NCBI RefSeq assembly: GCF_011808225.1
Contig: NZ_SOYS01000005.1
Location: 202,386 to 266,385 of the forward strand
Direction of reading: 5' to 3'
Source: Cedecea colo
Lineage (GTDB): Bacteria; Pseudomonadota; Gammaproteobacteria; Enterobacterales; Enterobacteriaceae
Length of the DNA stretch: 64,000 nt
Shown piece after piece: positions 46,105 through 56,208 of the stretch; positions within the stretch are counted from its first letter, which is position 1, and every line of letters begins with the position of its first letter. The notes under the pieces are model-generated. The model was given only the letters and a program-made list of their open reading frames with translations, did not search any database and was not told the origin of the DNA. A program made the position numbers and the translations under genes.

Positions 46105-48612
46105 TTAATCTTCAGGTTTAAAACGCAGCAGACGGTTAGCGTTGCTCACTACCGTAATGGAAGAAAGCGCCATCGCAGCCCCGGCAACCACCGGATTAAG
46201 CAGCGTACCGGTAAGCGGGTAAAGCACGCCGGCGGCAATCGGGATGCCGATTGAGTTATAAACAAAGGCACCCATCAGATTCTGCTTCATATTTCTGAGC
46301 GTCGCTCTGGAAATCGCCAGCGCGTCTGCCACGCCCACCAGGCTATGGCGCATCAGCGTGATGGCCGCTGTCTCAATCGCGACGTCGCTGCCGCCGCCCA
46401 TGGCAATACCCACTTCCGCCTGGGCCAGCGCGGGCGCATCGTTAATACCGTCGCCTACCATCGCCACCTGGCGTCCCTGCTGCTGCAGATTTTTAATCGC
46501 CTCGGCTTTGCCATCCGGCAGCACTCCGGCAATGACCTCGTCGATGCCCGCTTCTTTAGCAATAGCGTTCGCGGTCGTTGGATTATCTCCGGTCAGCATC
46601 ACCAGGCGATAGCCGTTACGGTGTAAGCGTTGCAGCGCGCTCACGCTGTCGGCCCGTAACGGATCGCGAAGGACAAAGAGGGCGACGAGCTTGCCATTTA
46701 CTGCCAGCAGCACCGGCGTTGCGCCCAGGCTTGCCTGCGCCTCAATCTCATTTGCCAGCGGCCGGGTATCAATCTGTTGCTCGTCGAGCAACGCCTTATT
46801 GCCCAGCAGCAACGCGCAACCTTCGGACTCGCCGCTTACGCCGAGACCACGCAGAGTACGGAAGCCGGTAACCTCCGGCAGCTTAATGTCGCCCGCTTTC
46901 TCCAGAATTGCACGGGCAAGTGGATGGCTGGAGCCTTGTTCAAGCGCCGCAGCTAGCCTTACGGCGTCGTTTTCCTGCATGCCGCCATGTGTTTTCACCG
47001 CCACGACCTGGGGTTTGCCTTCCGTCAGCGTACCTGTTTTATCGAAAACAATAGTGTCGAGAGTGCTGGCCCGCTGTAGCGCATCGGCATCACGCACTAA
47101 CACGCCAAATTCAGCCGCACGCCCCACGCCTGAAATAATCGACATCGGCGTAGCAAGTCCCAGCGCGCAAGGGCAGGCGATAATCAGCACCGTGGTGGCA
47201 ATCACCAGCGTATAAACAATCTGTGGGGCAGGGCCGACGAAGTACCAGACTGCCGCGCTAAACAGAGCAATCAGCACCACGACCGGAACAAACATAGCAG
47301 AAATTTTATCGGCCAGCTGCCCGATTTCCGGCTTGCTGCTCTGCGCCTGACGAACCATGCGGATAATGCGCGACAGCGTTGTATGGCTGCCGGTCGCCGT
47401 AGCGCGGAATAACACGCTGCCATCCTGCACAACAGTCCCGGCGTGGATGGCGTCGCCGTCCGCTTTTTGCTGGGGAACCGGCTCGCCCGTCAGCATGGCT
47501 TCATCAAACCAGGCTTCGCCCCGGCTAATCTCGCCGTCCACCGGCACACGGTCGCCGGTAGTAAGGCGCAGCGTCATTCCGGCGGTAACTTCGGCCAGAG
47601 GAAGCGATTTTTCGCCTTCGTCAGTCACTACGCGAGCGGTTGGCGGCGTTAAATCCAGCAAACGCTCAAGGGCTTTGGATGAGCGCTGGCGGGCGCGCTG
47701 CTCCAGCATATGCCCGAGGTTAATCAGGCCGATAATCATCGCGCTGGCTTCGTAGTAAAGGTGGCGCGCCTCCATCGGGAAATGCTGCGGCCAGATATTG
47801 ACGGTAATCGAATAGAGCCACGCCGCGCCCGTACCCAGCGCCACCAGCGTATCCATGGTGGCAGCGCGGTTCATCAGGCTGCGCCAGGCGCTGCGGTAGA
47901 AGTGCCCGCCAGCAATAACCATCACCCCAAGAGTAATAACGCCGATGGTCATCCAGGTTGAACGGTTATCGTCGGTGAGCATCATGTTGTCACCGATCAT
48001 GCCCCAGATCATCACCGGAATACCCACCGCCAGCGCCAGAATGGCCTGCCAGCGGAAGCGTTTGGTTGCCGCGTTAGCCGTTTCCTGCTGGCGCTCCCGG
48101 CGTTTCATATCATCTTCAATCGCTTCGGCACCGTACCCGGCGCGCTCCACGGCCTGAATTAAGGATTCGGCGGAGGCAGAGCCCATCACGAGGGCGCTGC
48201 GCTCCGCAAGGTTTACCCGTGCCTGGCTTACGCCGGGGACATCCTGCAAAGCATTTTGTACCCGGCTGACGCAGCTGGCGCAGCTCATTCCGCCTATCAA
48301 CAGCTGCTGGCTGTCGTCTAATTCGGCGGCTGCCGGAAGCGAAGGTTCGACCGCTGTCAGGGCTTCCGACGGGATTGATGACTCATCTGTCAGCGGTTCA
48401 GCCTTTGGGTGGCTGGCGACTTCCGCGCCGTAACCAGCCTGTTTTACGGTTTCGATTAAGGCATCCGCAGAAGCGCTGCCGGTAACACGAGCATGCGTTT
48501 GCGTCACTTCAGCCTGTTCAACGTCGGCACGCTGTTCAAGGCTTTCTTTTACGCGTTTGACACAATGGCCGCAGCTCAGGCCATCAAGGTTTAGATCGAT
48601 AATTTGAGACAT
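46105..48612 (-). CDS. copA: Copper-exporting P1B-type ATPase CopA
   Basis: Exports Cu(I) from cytoplasm to periplasm. About 835 residues with two N-terminal metal-binding domains (GLSCGHC and GMSCASC), the transmembrane CPC motif (IACPCALG), the phosphorylation site [11 protein letters not shown], and [10 protein letters not shown] and [13 protein letters not shown] in the nucleotide domain. ATG 48612 (MSQIIDL) matches E. coli; an ATG one codon earlier exists. Divergent from cueR, with the CueR site in the spacer. A slippery site near codon 69 can produce a separate small CopZ-like chaperone. Confidence 0.97.
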   Translation of the reverse strand: MSQIIDLNLDGLSCGHCVKRVKESLEQRADVEQAEVTQTHARVTGSASADALIETVKQAGYGAEVASHPKAEPLTDESSIPSEALTAVEPSLPAAAELDDSQQLLIGGMSCASCVSRVQNALQDVPGVSQARVNLAERSALVMGSASAESLIQAVERAGYGAEAIEDDMKRRERQQETANAATKRFRWQAILALAVGIPVMIWGMIGDNMMLTDDNRSTWMTIGVITLGVMVIAGGHFYRSAWRSLMNRAATMDTLVALGTGAAWLYSITVNIWPQHFPMEARHLYYEASAMIIGLINLGHMLEQRARQRSSKALERLLDLTPPTARVVTDEGEKSLPLAEVTAGMTLRLTTGDRVPVDGEISRGEAWFDEAMLTGEPVPQQKADGDAIHAGTVVQDGSVLFRATATGSHTTLSRIIRMVRQAQSSKPEIGQLADKISAMFVPVVVLIALFSAAVWYFVGPAPQIVYTLVIATTVLIIACPCALGLATPMSIISGVGRAAEFGVLVRDADALQRASTLDTIVFDKTGTLTEGKPQVVAVKTHGGMQENDAVRLAAALEQGSSHPLARAILEKAGDIKLPEVTGFRTLRGLGVSGESEGCALLLGNKALLDEQQIDTRPLANEIEAQASLGATPVLLAVNGKLVALFVLRDPLRADSVSALQRLHRNGYRLVMLTGDNPTTANAIAKEAGIDEVIAGVLPDGKAEAIKNLQQQGRQVAMVGDGINDAPALAQAEVGIAMGGGSDVAIETAAITLMRHSLVGVADALAISRATLRNMKQNLMGAFVYNSIGIPIAAGVLYPLTGTLLNPVVAGAAMALSSITVVSNANRLLRFKPED
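48398..48409 (-). other. Programmed -1 frameshift site making CopA(Z)
   Basis: On the minus strand CCCAAAG at 48409-48403. A -1 slip reads Gly and then TGA (48400-48398), giving a 71-residue protein that holds only the first metal-binding domain. This slippery sequence and early stop are the same as the reported E. coli copA frameshift that yields the copper chaperone CopA(Z). Confidence 0.88.
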
Positions 48613-48649
48613 CATCAGGCTCCTTGTTTTGGGAATATGATAAGCTTAA

Positions 48650-48670
48650 ACCTTCCAGTCAGGGGAAGGT
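48650..48670. promoter_or_regulatory. CueR operator in the copA promoter
   Basis: Inverted repeat ACCTTCC...GGAAGGT with seven bases between. On the minus strand it is framed by TTGACC (-35) and TAAGCT (-10) with a 19-bp spacer, the long spacer that MerR-family activators untwist. The layout is almost identical to E. coli PcopA. Confidence 0.93.
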
Positions 48671-48682
48671 CAAGGAGGGGAT

Positions 48683-49093
48683 GTGAATATCAGCGACGTT
48701 GCCAAAAAAACCGGTTTAACCAGCAAAGCGATCCGCTTTTATGAAGAGAAGGGGCTGGTGACGACGCCGTTTCGCTCTGAAAATGGTTACCGGACATACA
48801 CGCAAAAACATCTTGATGAACTTACGTTGCTGCGCCAGGCGCGTCAGGTTGGCTTTACGCTGGAAGAGTGCCGCGAGCTGGTGAATCTGTTTAACGATCC
48901 CGCGCGCCACAGTGCGGATGTGAAATCCCGCACGCTGCAAAAAGTGGCGGACATCGAAAAACATATTGGTGAATTGCAGGCGATGCGCCAGCAGCTGCTT
49001 GCCCTGGCGGAATCCTGCCCGGGCGATGACAGCGCCGATTGCCCGATAATCGACAACCTTTCCGGCTGCTGTCATCGCCAGCAGACAAATTAA
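48683..49093 (+). CDS. cueR: MerR-family Cu(I)-responsive regulator CueR
   Basis: 136 residues (E. coli 135). N-terminal MerR helix-turn-helix ([20 protein letters not shown]), dimerisation helix, and the metal loop CPGDDSADC with Cys112 and Cys120 at the E. coli positions. It starts at GTG 48683 after a strong AAGGAGGGG. It activates copA (and cueO elsewhere) on binding Cu(I). Its 3' end overlaps convergent ybbJ by four bases. Confidence 0.97.
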   Translation: MNISDVAKKTGLTSKAIRFYEEKGLVTTPFRSENGYRTYTQKHLDELTLLRQARQVGFTLEECRELVNLFNDPARHSADVKSRTLQKVADIEKHIGELQAMRQQLLALAESCPGDDSADCPIIDNLSGCCHRQQTN

Positions 49094-49536
49094 CGCGCCT
49101 GAACTTTTAGCGTGATGCCTTCGACGGCGATCACGACAACTTCAGCTCCCGCAGGCAAATCGCTGTCTGCCATCACGGGCCAGGAGCTGTCGGCGACTCG
49201 CACATGCCCGCGTCCGTTGACCAGCGCCGCGTCCAGACGTAAATGACGGCCTACCAGCTGATGCCCTCGCTGGTTGAGCACTTCACCCGGTTCCTGCTGC
49301 TTGCGGGTTGATAGCCAGCGCCACCAGAGAAAGGCCGCCACTAGCGTCAGCAGAGCAAAACAAACGCCCTGCCACTCCCAGCCCAGCGGCAGGAGCCACA
49401 CCAGCAGCCCCGTTAAAACCGCCGCCACGCCGCTCCACAGCAGATAGCCGCTGGCACCGAGCATCTCTGCCGCCAGCAGCAGGCCGCCCAGCGTCAGCCA
49501 GAAGACGTGCGGATGGGTAAGCAGCAAGGCCATCAT
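49090..49536 (-). CDS. ybbJ: NfeD-like membrane protein YbbJ
   Basis: 148 residues: two or three N-terminal helices ([51 protein letters not shown]) and a C-terminal OB-fold ([20 protein letters not shown]). NfeD-type proteins partner SPFH proteins; the start overlaps the qmcA stop by ATGA, so the two are coupled. Confidence 0.95.
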   Translation of the reverse strand: MMALLLTHPHVFWLTLGGLLLAAEMLGASGYLLWSGVAAVLTGLLVWLLPLGWEWQGVCFALLTLVAAFLWWRWLSTRKQQEPGEVLNQRGHQLVGRHLRLDAALVNGRGHVRVADSSWPVMADSDLPAGAEVVVIAVEGITLKVQAR

Positions 49537-50450
49537 TTTTTACGCTCGTTACCGCTTTGCGCGATCAGTTCGCTAATACCGGCAATGGAGCCCATCAGGC
49601 TGCTGGCGTCTAACGGCATCATGACTACTTTGCTGTTATTCGCTGAGCCAATCTGTTGCAGCGCATCGGTGTATTTCTGCGCAACGAAGTAATTCACGGC
49701 CTGGATATCACCCTTGGCGATAGCCTCAGAAACCATCTGCGTTGCGCGGGCTTCCGCCTCGGCGCTACGTTCGCGGGCTTCTGCCTGCAGGAATGCCGAC
49801 TGGCGTTCACCTTCCGCCTTCAGGATCTTCGACTGCTTCTCACCCTCGGCCTTGACGATTTCCGCCTGGCGAATCCCCTCGGCTTCAAGGATATAGGCAC
49901 GCTTGGTGCGTTCTGCCTTCATCTGGGCATTCATGGCGTCAATCAGTTCAGCCGGTGGGCGCACGTCGCGGATCTCAATACGGGTGATCTTAATGCCCCA
50001 CGGATTGGTCGCTTCATCCACGATATGCAGCAGGCGCGTGTTGATGTTGTCACGCTGGGAGAGCATTTCGTCGAGCTCCATGGAGCCGAGCACGGTACGG
50101 ATGTTGGTCATGGTGAGGTTGATGATCGCCAGCTCAAGATTGCTGACTTCGTAGGCGGCGCGTGGCGCATCGACTACCTGAATAAAACATACCGCGTCGA
50201 TGGCGACGTTGGCGTTATCTTTGGAAATGACTTCCTGAGAGGGGATATCGAGCACCTGCTCCATCATATTGATTTTGCGGCCGATGCGGTCCATGAACGG
50301 CACCACAAGGCTTAAGCCCGGCATCAGGGTTTTGGTGTAACGGCCAAAGCGCTCCACGGTCCATTGGTAGCCCTGAGGGACGATTTTTACTCCGGCACCG
50401 ACGATTATCAGCGCGACGAGGATCAGTACGGGGATCACGATTAGCATCAA
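49533..50450 (-). CDS. qmcA: SPFH/stomatin membrane protein QmcA
   Basis: 305 residues. An N-terminal membrane anchor ([19 protein letters not shown]) is followed by the SPFH domain (about 25-200) and a helical coiled-coil with repeats of AEGE/KAEGE ([20 protein letters not shown]). It forms large membrane cages in E. coli. AGGAGG precedes the start. In E. coli fetAB (ybbL-ybbM) follows upstream of cnoX; that pair is absent here. Confidence 0.95.
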   Translation of the reverse strand: MMLIVIPVLILVALIIVGAGVKIVPQGYQWTVERFGRYTKTLMPGLSLVVPFMDRIGRKINMMEQVLDIPSQEVISKDNANVAIDAVCFIQVVDAPRAAYEVSNLELAIINLTMTNIRTVLGSMELDEMLSQRDNINTRLLHIVDEATNPWGIKITRIEIRDVRPPAELIDAMNAQMKAERTKRAYILEAEGIRQAEIVKAEGEKQSKILKAEGERQSAFLQAEARERSAEAEARATQMVSEAIAKGDIQAVNYFVAQKYTDALQQIGSANNSKVVMMPLDASSLMGSIAGISELIAQSGNERKK

Positions 50451-50545
50451 AAAACCTCCTGGTTGTTTTGATGCTAGTTTAACCGCTAGTGCAGAAACAT
50501 TCAGTGACTTCCGCGTTTGTTACCGTTTATTCCTTAAATAAAATC

Positions 50546-51400
50546 TTAGTAGAGTAAGGAATAGATCTGACGGCGATATTTAGATGCCAGAGCATCGCCA
50601 GTGCCGAGCGCTGCAAGGGTTTCCATCAGCATTTTGCGTACCTGCCCGTCGGCGGCACCCAGATCTTTTTTCAGATGGGTGTACAGCAACTCCAGAGCCT
50701 CTTCGTTACGGCCAACCTGGTGCAGCTGAAGCGCCAGCTGGCTTGCCAGCTGCGCATTCTCCGGATCCTGTTCAACCTGCTGTTGTAGCAGCTGAATTTC
50801 AGGCGTATCGGCGGCTTGTTTGAGCAGGTCGATCTGCGCGACTAAACCCTGATAGCGAGTGTCCCGATCCTGCAACGGGATAGTTTTCAGCACGGCTTCG
50901 GCATCTTCGCTGCGGTTTAACGCAATCTGCACTTCCGCCAGCAGCAGGCCAATTTCGCTGTTCTGAGCAGAGATCTGCCAGGCGTCTTTCAGCAGCGGCA
51001 GCGCTTCCGCATGCTTGCCTTCCTGCATAAGCTGCATCGCTTCCTGAGCTTTCAGCTCTTCTTCGCGCGGCAGTACTTTTTCGAGCAGGGCGCGAATCGC
51101 TTCTTCCGGCTGCGGACCCTGGAAACCGTCTACCGGCTGCCCGTTCTGGAACAGGTAAACCGTGGGAATGCTGCGTAAACCAAACTGGGATGCAACCATC
51201 TGTTCAGCGTCGCAATCCACTTTAGCGAGAATGAATTGCCCTTGATATTGCGCGGCGAGCTTGTCGAGCACCGGGGTCAGTTCTTCGCAGTGCTGGCTGC
51301 GTGCCGACCAGAAGTAAAACAGGACTGGCGTGGTAACGGATTGTTCCAGGGTCTGGTGCAGGTTCGCTTCGGTAATGTCGATAATATAGTGGGCTGACAT
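50546..51400 (-). CDS. cnoX: Chaperedoxin CnoX
   Basis: 284 residues, as in E. coli CnoX/YbbN. N-terminal thioredoxin fold with SQHC in place of the usual CGPC motif, so it is not a classical disulfide reductase. C-terminal TPR repeats follow (about 120-284; [17 protein letters not shown]). It protects clients from hypochlorous-acid oxidation and hands them to GroEL and DnaK. Confidence 0.95.
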   Translation of the reverse strand: MSAHYIIDITEANLHQTLEQSVTTPVLFYFWSARSQHCEELTPVLDKLAAQYQGQFILAKVDCDAEQMVASQFGLRSIPTVYLFQNGQPVDGFQGPQPEEAIRALLEKVLPREEELKAQEAMQLMQEGKHAEALPLLKDAWQISAQNSEIGLLLAEVQIALNRSEDAEAVLKTIPLQDRDTRYQGLVAQIDLLKQAADTPEIQLLQQQVEQDPENAQLASQLALQLHQVGRNEEALELLYTHLKKDLGAADGQVRKMLMETLAALGTGDALASKYRRQIYSLLY

Positions 51401-51457
51401 GGCTTACTCTCTTATAACAATTTGTTTTTACATGGGGGCGGCTGGCTTCTCTTCAAC

Positions 51458-52228
51458 TCAACCACGTAAAATTTTATCAAGCGCGCGGCCCGGCAGCAGG
51501 CGGCGTAGCCAGGACATCGCATGGGCAACAAGCGTCACCGGATAGCGTAACTTCGGTCGTGAGCTGCTAAAAGCATGGCGCACTTTTTCGACCACCGCCT
51601 CCGGGCCAAGCGTAAAACGCGCAGCGATGCCGGGATTTTCAACGGGCCGGTCGGTGCGCGTCTGATTGACGTTCTCGGTAAATTGTGTGCGGATTGGGCC
51701 TGGTTCTATCAAACTAACCTTAATGCCGCTGTGGTGCAGCTCCATACGCAGCGTGTCTGACCAGGCTTCCAGCGCGTATTTACTGGCGGCGTAGGCTCCG
51801 CGTCCCGGCGTGGCGATAAGCCCCATCACCGAACTGGTCATCACGATGCGGCCTTCGCGGTGTGGCAACATGGCGGGCAGCAGCAGCATGGTTAGCTGGT
51901 GAGCGCCAAAAAAGTTGGTGGAAAACTGCTGTTCCAGCTGTTCGCGGGAAAGGGTTTGCAGCGGCCCGTAAACGCCGTAGCCGCCATTGTTAAACAGCCC
52001 GTAGAGACGATTCCCGGTCAGGGCGATGACCTCTGCCGCCGCGCGTTCCACGCTTTGCGGTGAGTCGAGATCGAGCAGCACGCCGGTAAAACCGGCCTGA
52101 TTCATGCGTTCGACGTCTTCGGGTTTGCGGCAGGCGGCCAGAATACGGTAGCCAAGCGACTGCAATGCTTTTGCGGACGCCAGGCCAATACCGCTGGAAC
52201 AGCCCGTGATTAAGATGGATTTTTGCAT
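51458..52228 (-). CDS. ybbO: Short-chain dehydrogenase YbbO
   Basis: 256 residues of the classical SDR fold: the NAD(P)-binding TGCSSGIGLASAKAL motif at 8-22, NNGGYGVYG, the catalytic Ser in VMTSSVMG, and YAASKYALEAW with Tyr and Lys. E. coli YbbO is an NADP-dependent aldehyde reductase/dehydrogenase. The E. coli annotation is about 13 residues longer. Downstream of tesA in the same direction with 41 bp between. Confidence 0.92.
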   Translation of the reverse strand: MQKSILITGCSSGIGLASAKALQSLGYRILAACRKPEDVERMNQAGFTGVLLDLDSPQSVERAAAEVIALTGNRLYGLFNNGGYGVYGPLQTLSREQLEQQFSTNFFGAHQLTMLLLPAMLPHREGRIVMTSSVMGLIATPGRGAYAASKYALEAWSDTLRMELHHSGIKVSLIEPGPIRTQFTENVNQTRTDRPVENPGIAARFTLGPEAVVEKVRHAFSSSRPKLRYPVTLVAHAMSWLRRLLPGRALDKILRG

Positions 52229-52269
52229 AACTTTACCCGAGGGGTGCCCCGATTGTTCATGAGTCGTGA

Positions 52270-52896
52270 TTAACTGTCGTGGTTAACCAAAGGAGCCAGA
52301 CGGGTCGCCATCCAGTCGGCGATAAACGGCTGAGCATCGCTGTTTGGGTGAATGCCGTCATCCTGCATCCATTGCGGTTTCAGATAAACCTCCTCCATAA
52401 AAAAGGGCAGCAGAGGAATAGCAAACTCTTTGGCAAGCTGCGGATAAATAGCGCTAAATGCCTCATTATACCGACGGCCATAGTTTGCCGGCAGATGTAT
52501 TTGCATCAAAAGTGGCTGAGCGTTTGCCGCTTTCACCTCGGTGATTATCTGGCGCAAACTTTTTCCGATGGCCTGCGGCTGAAAACCGCGCAGGCCGTCG
52601 TTACCGCCCAGTTCAATTAGTACCCAGCGCGGCTGATGTTGTTTCAGCAAACCGGGCAGGCGCGCCAGCCCTTGCGTTGCAGTGTCGCCGCTGATGCTGG
52701 CGTTAATTACTCTGGTATTTTGCTGCCGCCATTTCGTCTCCAGCAGCGCGGGCCAGGCGGCGGTCGCAGACATGCGATAACCGGCGCTCAGGCTATCACC
52801 CAGAATCAACAACGTGTCCGCTGCGGCGGCGCGGAAGGTCATCAAAGCCAGAAACAGGAAGGGCAAATGCCAGCGGAAAACATGGTTGAAGTTCAT
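52270..52896 (-). CDS. tesA: Multifunctional thioesterase/lysophospholipase TesA
   Basis: 208 residues, the E. coli length, with a signal peptide (LPFLFLALMTFRAAA, cut before ADTLLIL) for periplasmic export. SGNH hydrolase blocks: ILGDSLSAGY (Ser), ISGDTATQG, LGGNDGLRG and the catalytic Asp-His in DDGIHPNSDAQ. It hydrolyses acyl-CoA thioesters, lysophospholipids and some esters. Its first 30 bases overlap the divergent ybbA start. Confidence 0.96.
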   Translation of the reverse strand: MNFNHVFRWHLPFLFLALMTFRAAAADTLLILGDSLSAGYRMSATAAWPALLETKWRQQNTRVINASISGDTATQGLARLPGLLKQHQPRWVLIELGGNDGLRGFQPQAIGKSLRQIITEVKAANAQPLLMQIHLPANYGRRYNEAFSAIYPQLAKEFAIPLLPFFMEEVYLKPQWMQDDGIHPNSDAQPFIADWMATRLAPLVNHDS

Positions 52897-53553
52897 CGTC
52901 TTAGTAAGTCCGTAGGTCTTGGGGAACATCAGCTCTCCATCCTTACCGGAGTTGAGCTGGTTGTCAAACCGGCGCAAACCATCGCCTTAATCGGTGAATC
53001 CGGTTCGGGGAAATCCACGCTGCTGGCGATTCTGGCCGGGCTGGACGATGGTAGCGAAGGCGAAGTGCATCTCTGCGGGCAGCCGCTGCACAGCATGGAT
53101 GAAGAAGCGCGTGCTGCGTTGCGGGCGAAAAACGTCGGTTTCGTATTTCAGTCGTTCATGCTGGTGCCAACTTTAAACGCGCTGGAAAACGTCGAACTGC
53201 CCGCGCTGTTACGCGGCGAGCATGATTCCGCCAGCCGCGCGCAGGCTAAAGCCCTGCTCGAACAGCTTGGGCTGGGTAAACGGCTGCATCACCTTCCGGC
53301 CCAGCTTTCCGGTGGGGAACAACAGCGCGTTGCCCTGGCGCGCGCATTTAACGGACGTCCCGGCGTGTTGTTTGCCGATGAGCCAACCGGCAATCTGGAC
53401 AGGCAAACTGGCGATCGCATCGCCGATTTACTCTTCTCTCTTAACCGTGACTTCGCCACCACGCTGATCCTCGTCACCCACGATGAACAGCTGGCCGCCC
53501 GCTGCGATCGCCGCCTGCGCCTGCGTGAAGGTAAATTGTGGGAGGAGGCATGA
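52867..53553 (+). CDS. ybbA: ABC transporter ATP-binding protein YbbA
   Basis: 228 residues. Walker A GESGSGKST, signature LSGGEQQRVALARA, Walker B LFADEPTGNLD and the His switch VTHDEQ; LolD/MacB-type subfamily. It pairs with YbbP, whose ATG overlaps this stop codon (ATGA). The start at 52867 (MPAENMVEVHRLSKSVG) matches E. coli and lies inside the 5' end of tesA on the other strand. The substrate is unknown. Confidence 0.96.
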   Translation: MPAENMVEVHRLSKSVGLGEHQLSILTGVELVVKPAQTIALIGESGSGKSTLLAILAGLDDGSEGEVHLCGQPLHSMDEEARAALRAKNVGFVFQSFMLVPTLNALENVELPALLRGEHDSASRAQAKALLEQLGLGKRLHHLPAQLSGGEQQRVALARAFNGRPGVLFADEPTGNLDRQTGDRIADLLFSLNRDFATTLILVTHDEQLAARCDRRLRLREGKLWEEA

Positions 53554-55964
53554 TAGCCCGCTGGTTCTGGCGCGAATGGCGCTCGCCCTCGCTGCTTATC
53601 GTCTGGCTGGCCCTGAGCCTGGCGGTGGCCTGCGTGCTGGCGCTCGGCAACATAAGTGACCGCCTGGAGCAGGGGCTTAATCAACAAAGCCGCGACTTTA
53701 TGGCGGGCGACCGTGCGCTACGTAGCGCGCGGGCCGTACCGGAAGAGTGGCTAAACCAGGCGCATAAAGACGGCCTGAAAGTGGGCAAACAGCTCACCTT
53801 CGCCACCATGACATTTGCAGGCGACACGCCGCAGCTGGCGAGCGTCAAAGCGGTGGACGCTATCTATCCGATGTATGGCAAGCTGGAAACCAAACCGCCG
53901 GGCCTGAAGCCAGAGCCGGGCAGCGTGTTGCTCGCGCCGCGTTTAATGGCTTTGTTGAATCTGAAAGTCGGCGATTCGCTGGACGTGGGCGATGCCACGC
54001 TGCGCATTGCGGGCGAAGTGGTGCAGGAACCAGATTCCGGCTTCAATCCTTTCCAGATGGCTCCGCGGCTGATGATGAATCTGGCGGACGTTGAAAAAAC
54101 CGGCGCGGTGCAACCTGGCAGCCGCATTACCTGGCGTTACAAGTTTGGCGGCACGCCACAGCAGATAGAAGCTTACGAAAAATACCTGCTGCCGAAACTG
54201 AAACCGGAACAGCGGTGGTACGGCATGGAGCAGGACGACGGCGCGCTGGGTAAATCCCTCGAACGCTCACAGCAGTTTCTCCTGCTTTCCGCGCTGCTGA
54301 CGCTGCTGTTAGCGGTGGCTGCCGTTGCGGTGGCGATGAATCATTACTGCCGCAGCCGTTACGATTTGGTTGCTATCCTGAAAACGCTCGGGGCGGGGCG
54401 AACGGCGCTGCGTAAGCTGATTATCGGCCAGTGGCTGATGGTGCTCGTCCTTGCCGCTATTACCGGCGGAGCGGCCGGAATATTCTTTGAAGCCGTCCTG
54501 ATGCGCCTGTTAAAACCGGTGCTGCCGGCAGAGCTTCCGCCCGCGAGCCTGTGGCCCTGGGTCTGGGCGGTAGGATCGATGGTGGTAATTTCTTTGCTGG
54601 TCGGGCTGCGTCCTTATCGTCTGTTGTTAGCGACCCAGCCGCTGCGCGTGTTGCGCCGTGACGCGGTGGCTAACGTCTGGCCGCTGAAAATTTATCTGCC
54701 GATCGTCAGTATCGTCGTCGTGCTTCTACTGGCGTTACTCATGGGCGCCAGCATGATGCTGTGGGCGGTGCTCGCCGGGACCGTCGTGCTGGCGGTGCTT
54801 TGCGGCATCGTCGGCTGGGGCATGCTGAAGCTGCTCAAAAGGCTGACGGTAAAGCATCTCGCGCTGCGTCTGGCGGTGAATCGTCTGCTGCGCCAGCCGT
54901 GGACGACGTTAAGCCAGCTGGCGGCGTTCTCGCTGTCGTTCATGCTGCTGGCCCTGCTGCTGGTGTTGCGCGGCGATTTGCTCGACCGTTGGCAGCAGCA
55001 GTTGCCGCCAGAAAGCCCGAACTATTTCCTGCTGAATATCGCCAGCGAGCAGGTGCAGCCGGTGAAAACGTTTTTAGCCGGGCATCAGGTTATCCCCGAA
55101 CCTTTCTATCCGATTGTGCGGGCGCGCATGACGGCGATAAACGGCAAGTCCACCGAGGGTAATCCGGACGAAGCGCTAAACCGCGAGCTGAACCTGACAT
55201 GGCAAAGCCAGAAGCCGGATCATAATCCAATTCTGGCAGGAAACTGGCCGCCAGAAGCGGGTGAGGTTTCAATGGATGAAGGCGTGGCGAAGCGGTTAAA
55301 TATCAAGTTAGGCGATACCGTTACCTTTATGGGAGATACGCAGGATTTCACGGCTAAAGTCTCAAGCCTGCGCAAAGTGGACTGGGAAAGCCTGCGGCCT
55401 AACTTCTACTTCATCTTCCCGCCGGGCGCGCTGGATAACCAACCGCAAAGCTGGCTGACCAGCTTCCGCTGGGAAGGCGCCAACGGCCTGCTAACGCAGC
55501 TAAACCGGGAGTTTCCGACGGTCAGCCTGCTGGATATTGGCGCGATACTGCGCCAGGTTGGGCAGGTGCTGGAGCAGGTAAGCCGTGCGCTGGAAGTGAT
55601 GGTGGTGCTGGTCACCGCGTGTGGTGTTCTGCTGCTGTTGGCGCAGGTACAGGTGGGAATGCGTCAGCGGCATCAGGAGCTGGTGGTTTACCGTACTTTG
55701 GGAGCCGGGAAAAGGCTGCTGCGAACCACCTTGTGGTGCGAATTCGCCGTGCTGGGGCTGGTATCGGGTCTGGTGGCCGCGATGGGCGCCGAAACCGCGT
55801 CAGGCATGCTGCAAACCAAAGTGTTTGATTTCCCCTGGGAGCCCGACTGGCGATTGTGGGCCATCCTGCCGGTCGCCGGTGCGTTACTTCTTTCGCTATG
55901 CGGCGGCTGGCTGGGGATTCGTTTGCTTAAAGGAAAAGCGTTGTTCCGCCAGTTCGTTGCCTGA
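53550..55964 (+). CDS. ybbP: ABC transporter permease YbbP
   Basis: 804 residues, the E. coli length. Duplicated FtsX-like permease architecture with about ten helices (SLLIVWLALSLAVACVLALG at the N-terminus; VMVVLVTACGVLLLLAQV near the C-terminus) and large periplasmic domains. With YbbA it forms a MacB/LolCDE-like complex, proposed to act on lipid-related substrates with TesA; the role is not settled. GGAGGAGG precedes the ATG. Ends at a clear hairpin terminator. E. coli has rhsD next; here an unrelated accessory region follows. Confidence 0.95.
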   Translation: MIARWFWREWRSPSLLIVWLALSLAVACVLALGNISDRLEQGLNQQSRDFMAGDRALRSARAVPEEWLNQAHKDGLKVGKQLTFATMTFAGDTPQLASVKAVDAIYPMYGKLETKPPGLKPEPGSVLLAPRLMALLNLKVGDSLDVGDATLRIAGEVVQEPDSGFNPFQMAPRLMMNLADVEKTGAVQPGSRITWRYKFGGTPQQIEAYEKYLLPKLKPEQRWYGMEQDDGALGKSLERSQQFLLLSALLTLLLAVAAVAVAMNHYCRSRYDLVAILKTLGAGRTALRKLIIGQWLMVLVLAAITGGAAGIFFEAVLMRLLKPVLPAELPPASLWPWVWAVGSMVVISLLVGLRPYRLLLATQPLRVLRRDAVANVWPLKIYLPIVSIVVVLLLALLMGASMMLWAVLAGTVVLAVLCGIVGWGMLKLLKRLTVKHLALRLAVNRLLRQPWTTLSQLAAFSLSFMLLALLLVLRGDLLDRWQQQLPPESPNYFLLNIASEQVQPVKTFLAGHQVIPEPFYPIVRARMTAINGKSTEGNPDEALNRELNLTWQSQKPDHNPILAGNWPPEAGEVSMDEGVAKRLNIKLGDTVTFMGDTQDFTAKVSSLRKVDWESLRPNFYFIFPPGALDNQPQSWLTSFRWEGANGLLTQLNREFPTVSLLDIGAILRQVGQVLEQVSRALEVMVVLVTACGVLLLLAQVQVGMRQRHQELVVYRTLGAGKRLLRTTLWCEFAVLGLVSGLVAAMGAETASGMLQTKVFDFPWEPDWRLWAILPVAGALLLSLCGGWLGIRLLKGKALFRQFVA

Positions 55965-55974
55965 TGTTATTCCT

Positions 55975-56000
55975 GAGAGAGGGAAACCTCTCTCGCTTTT
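55975..56000 (+). terminator. ybbP terminator
   Basis: GAGAGAGG, loop GAAA, CCTCTCTC followed by GCTTTTC, ten bases past the ybbP stop. Confidence 0.88.
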
Positions 56001-56208
56001 CGCTAACCCACCAGCGCTGTAAAATTTTTTATATTTTGCTTTTCTTTGCGGTAAAGCATTTTTTTTGCTTTTTAATGCTGTTTTTTAATATCTATTAATA
56101 AAATATTTCAACCTTAAGCGCACGAAACATTAAAAATGACAAACCTAATGTCATAAATACACGGTAATATTTGCTTGCTTATAGAAATAAGGTTACCAGG
56201 GTTTAACA

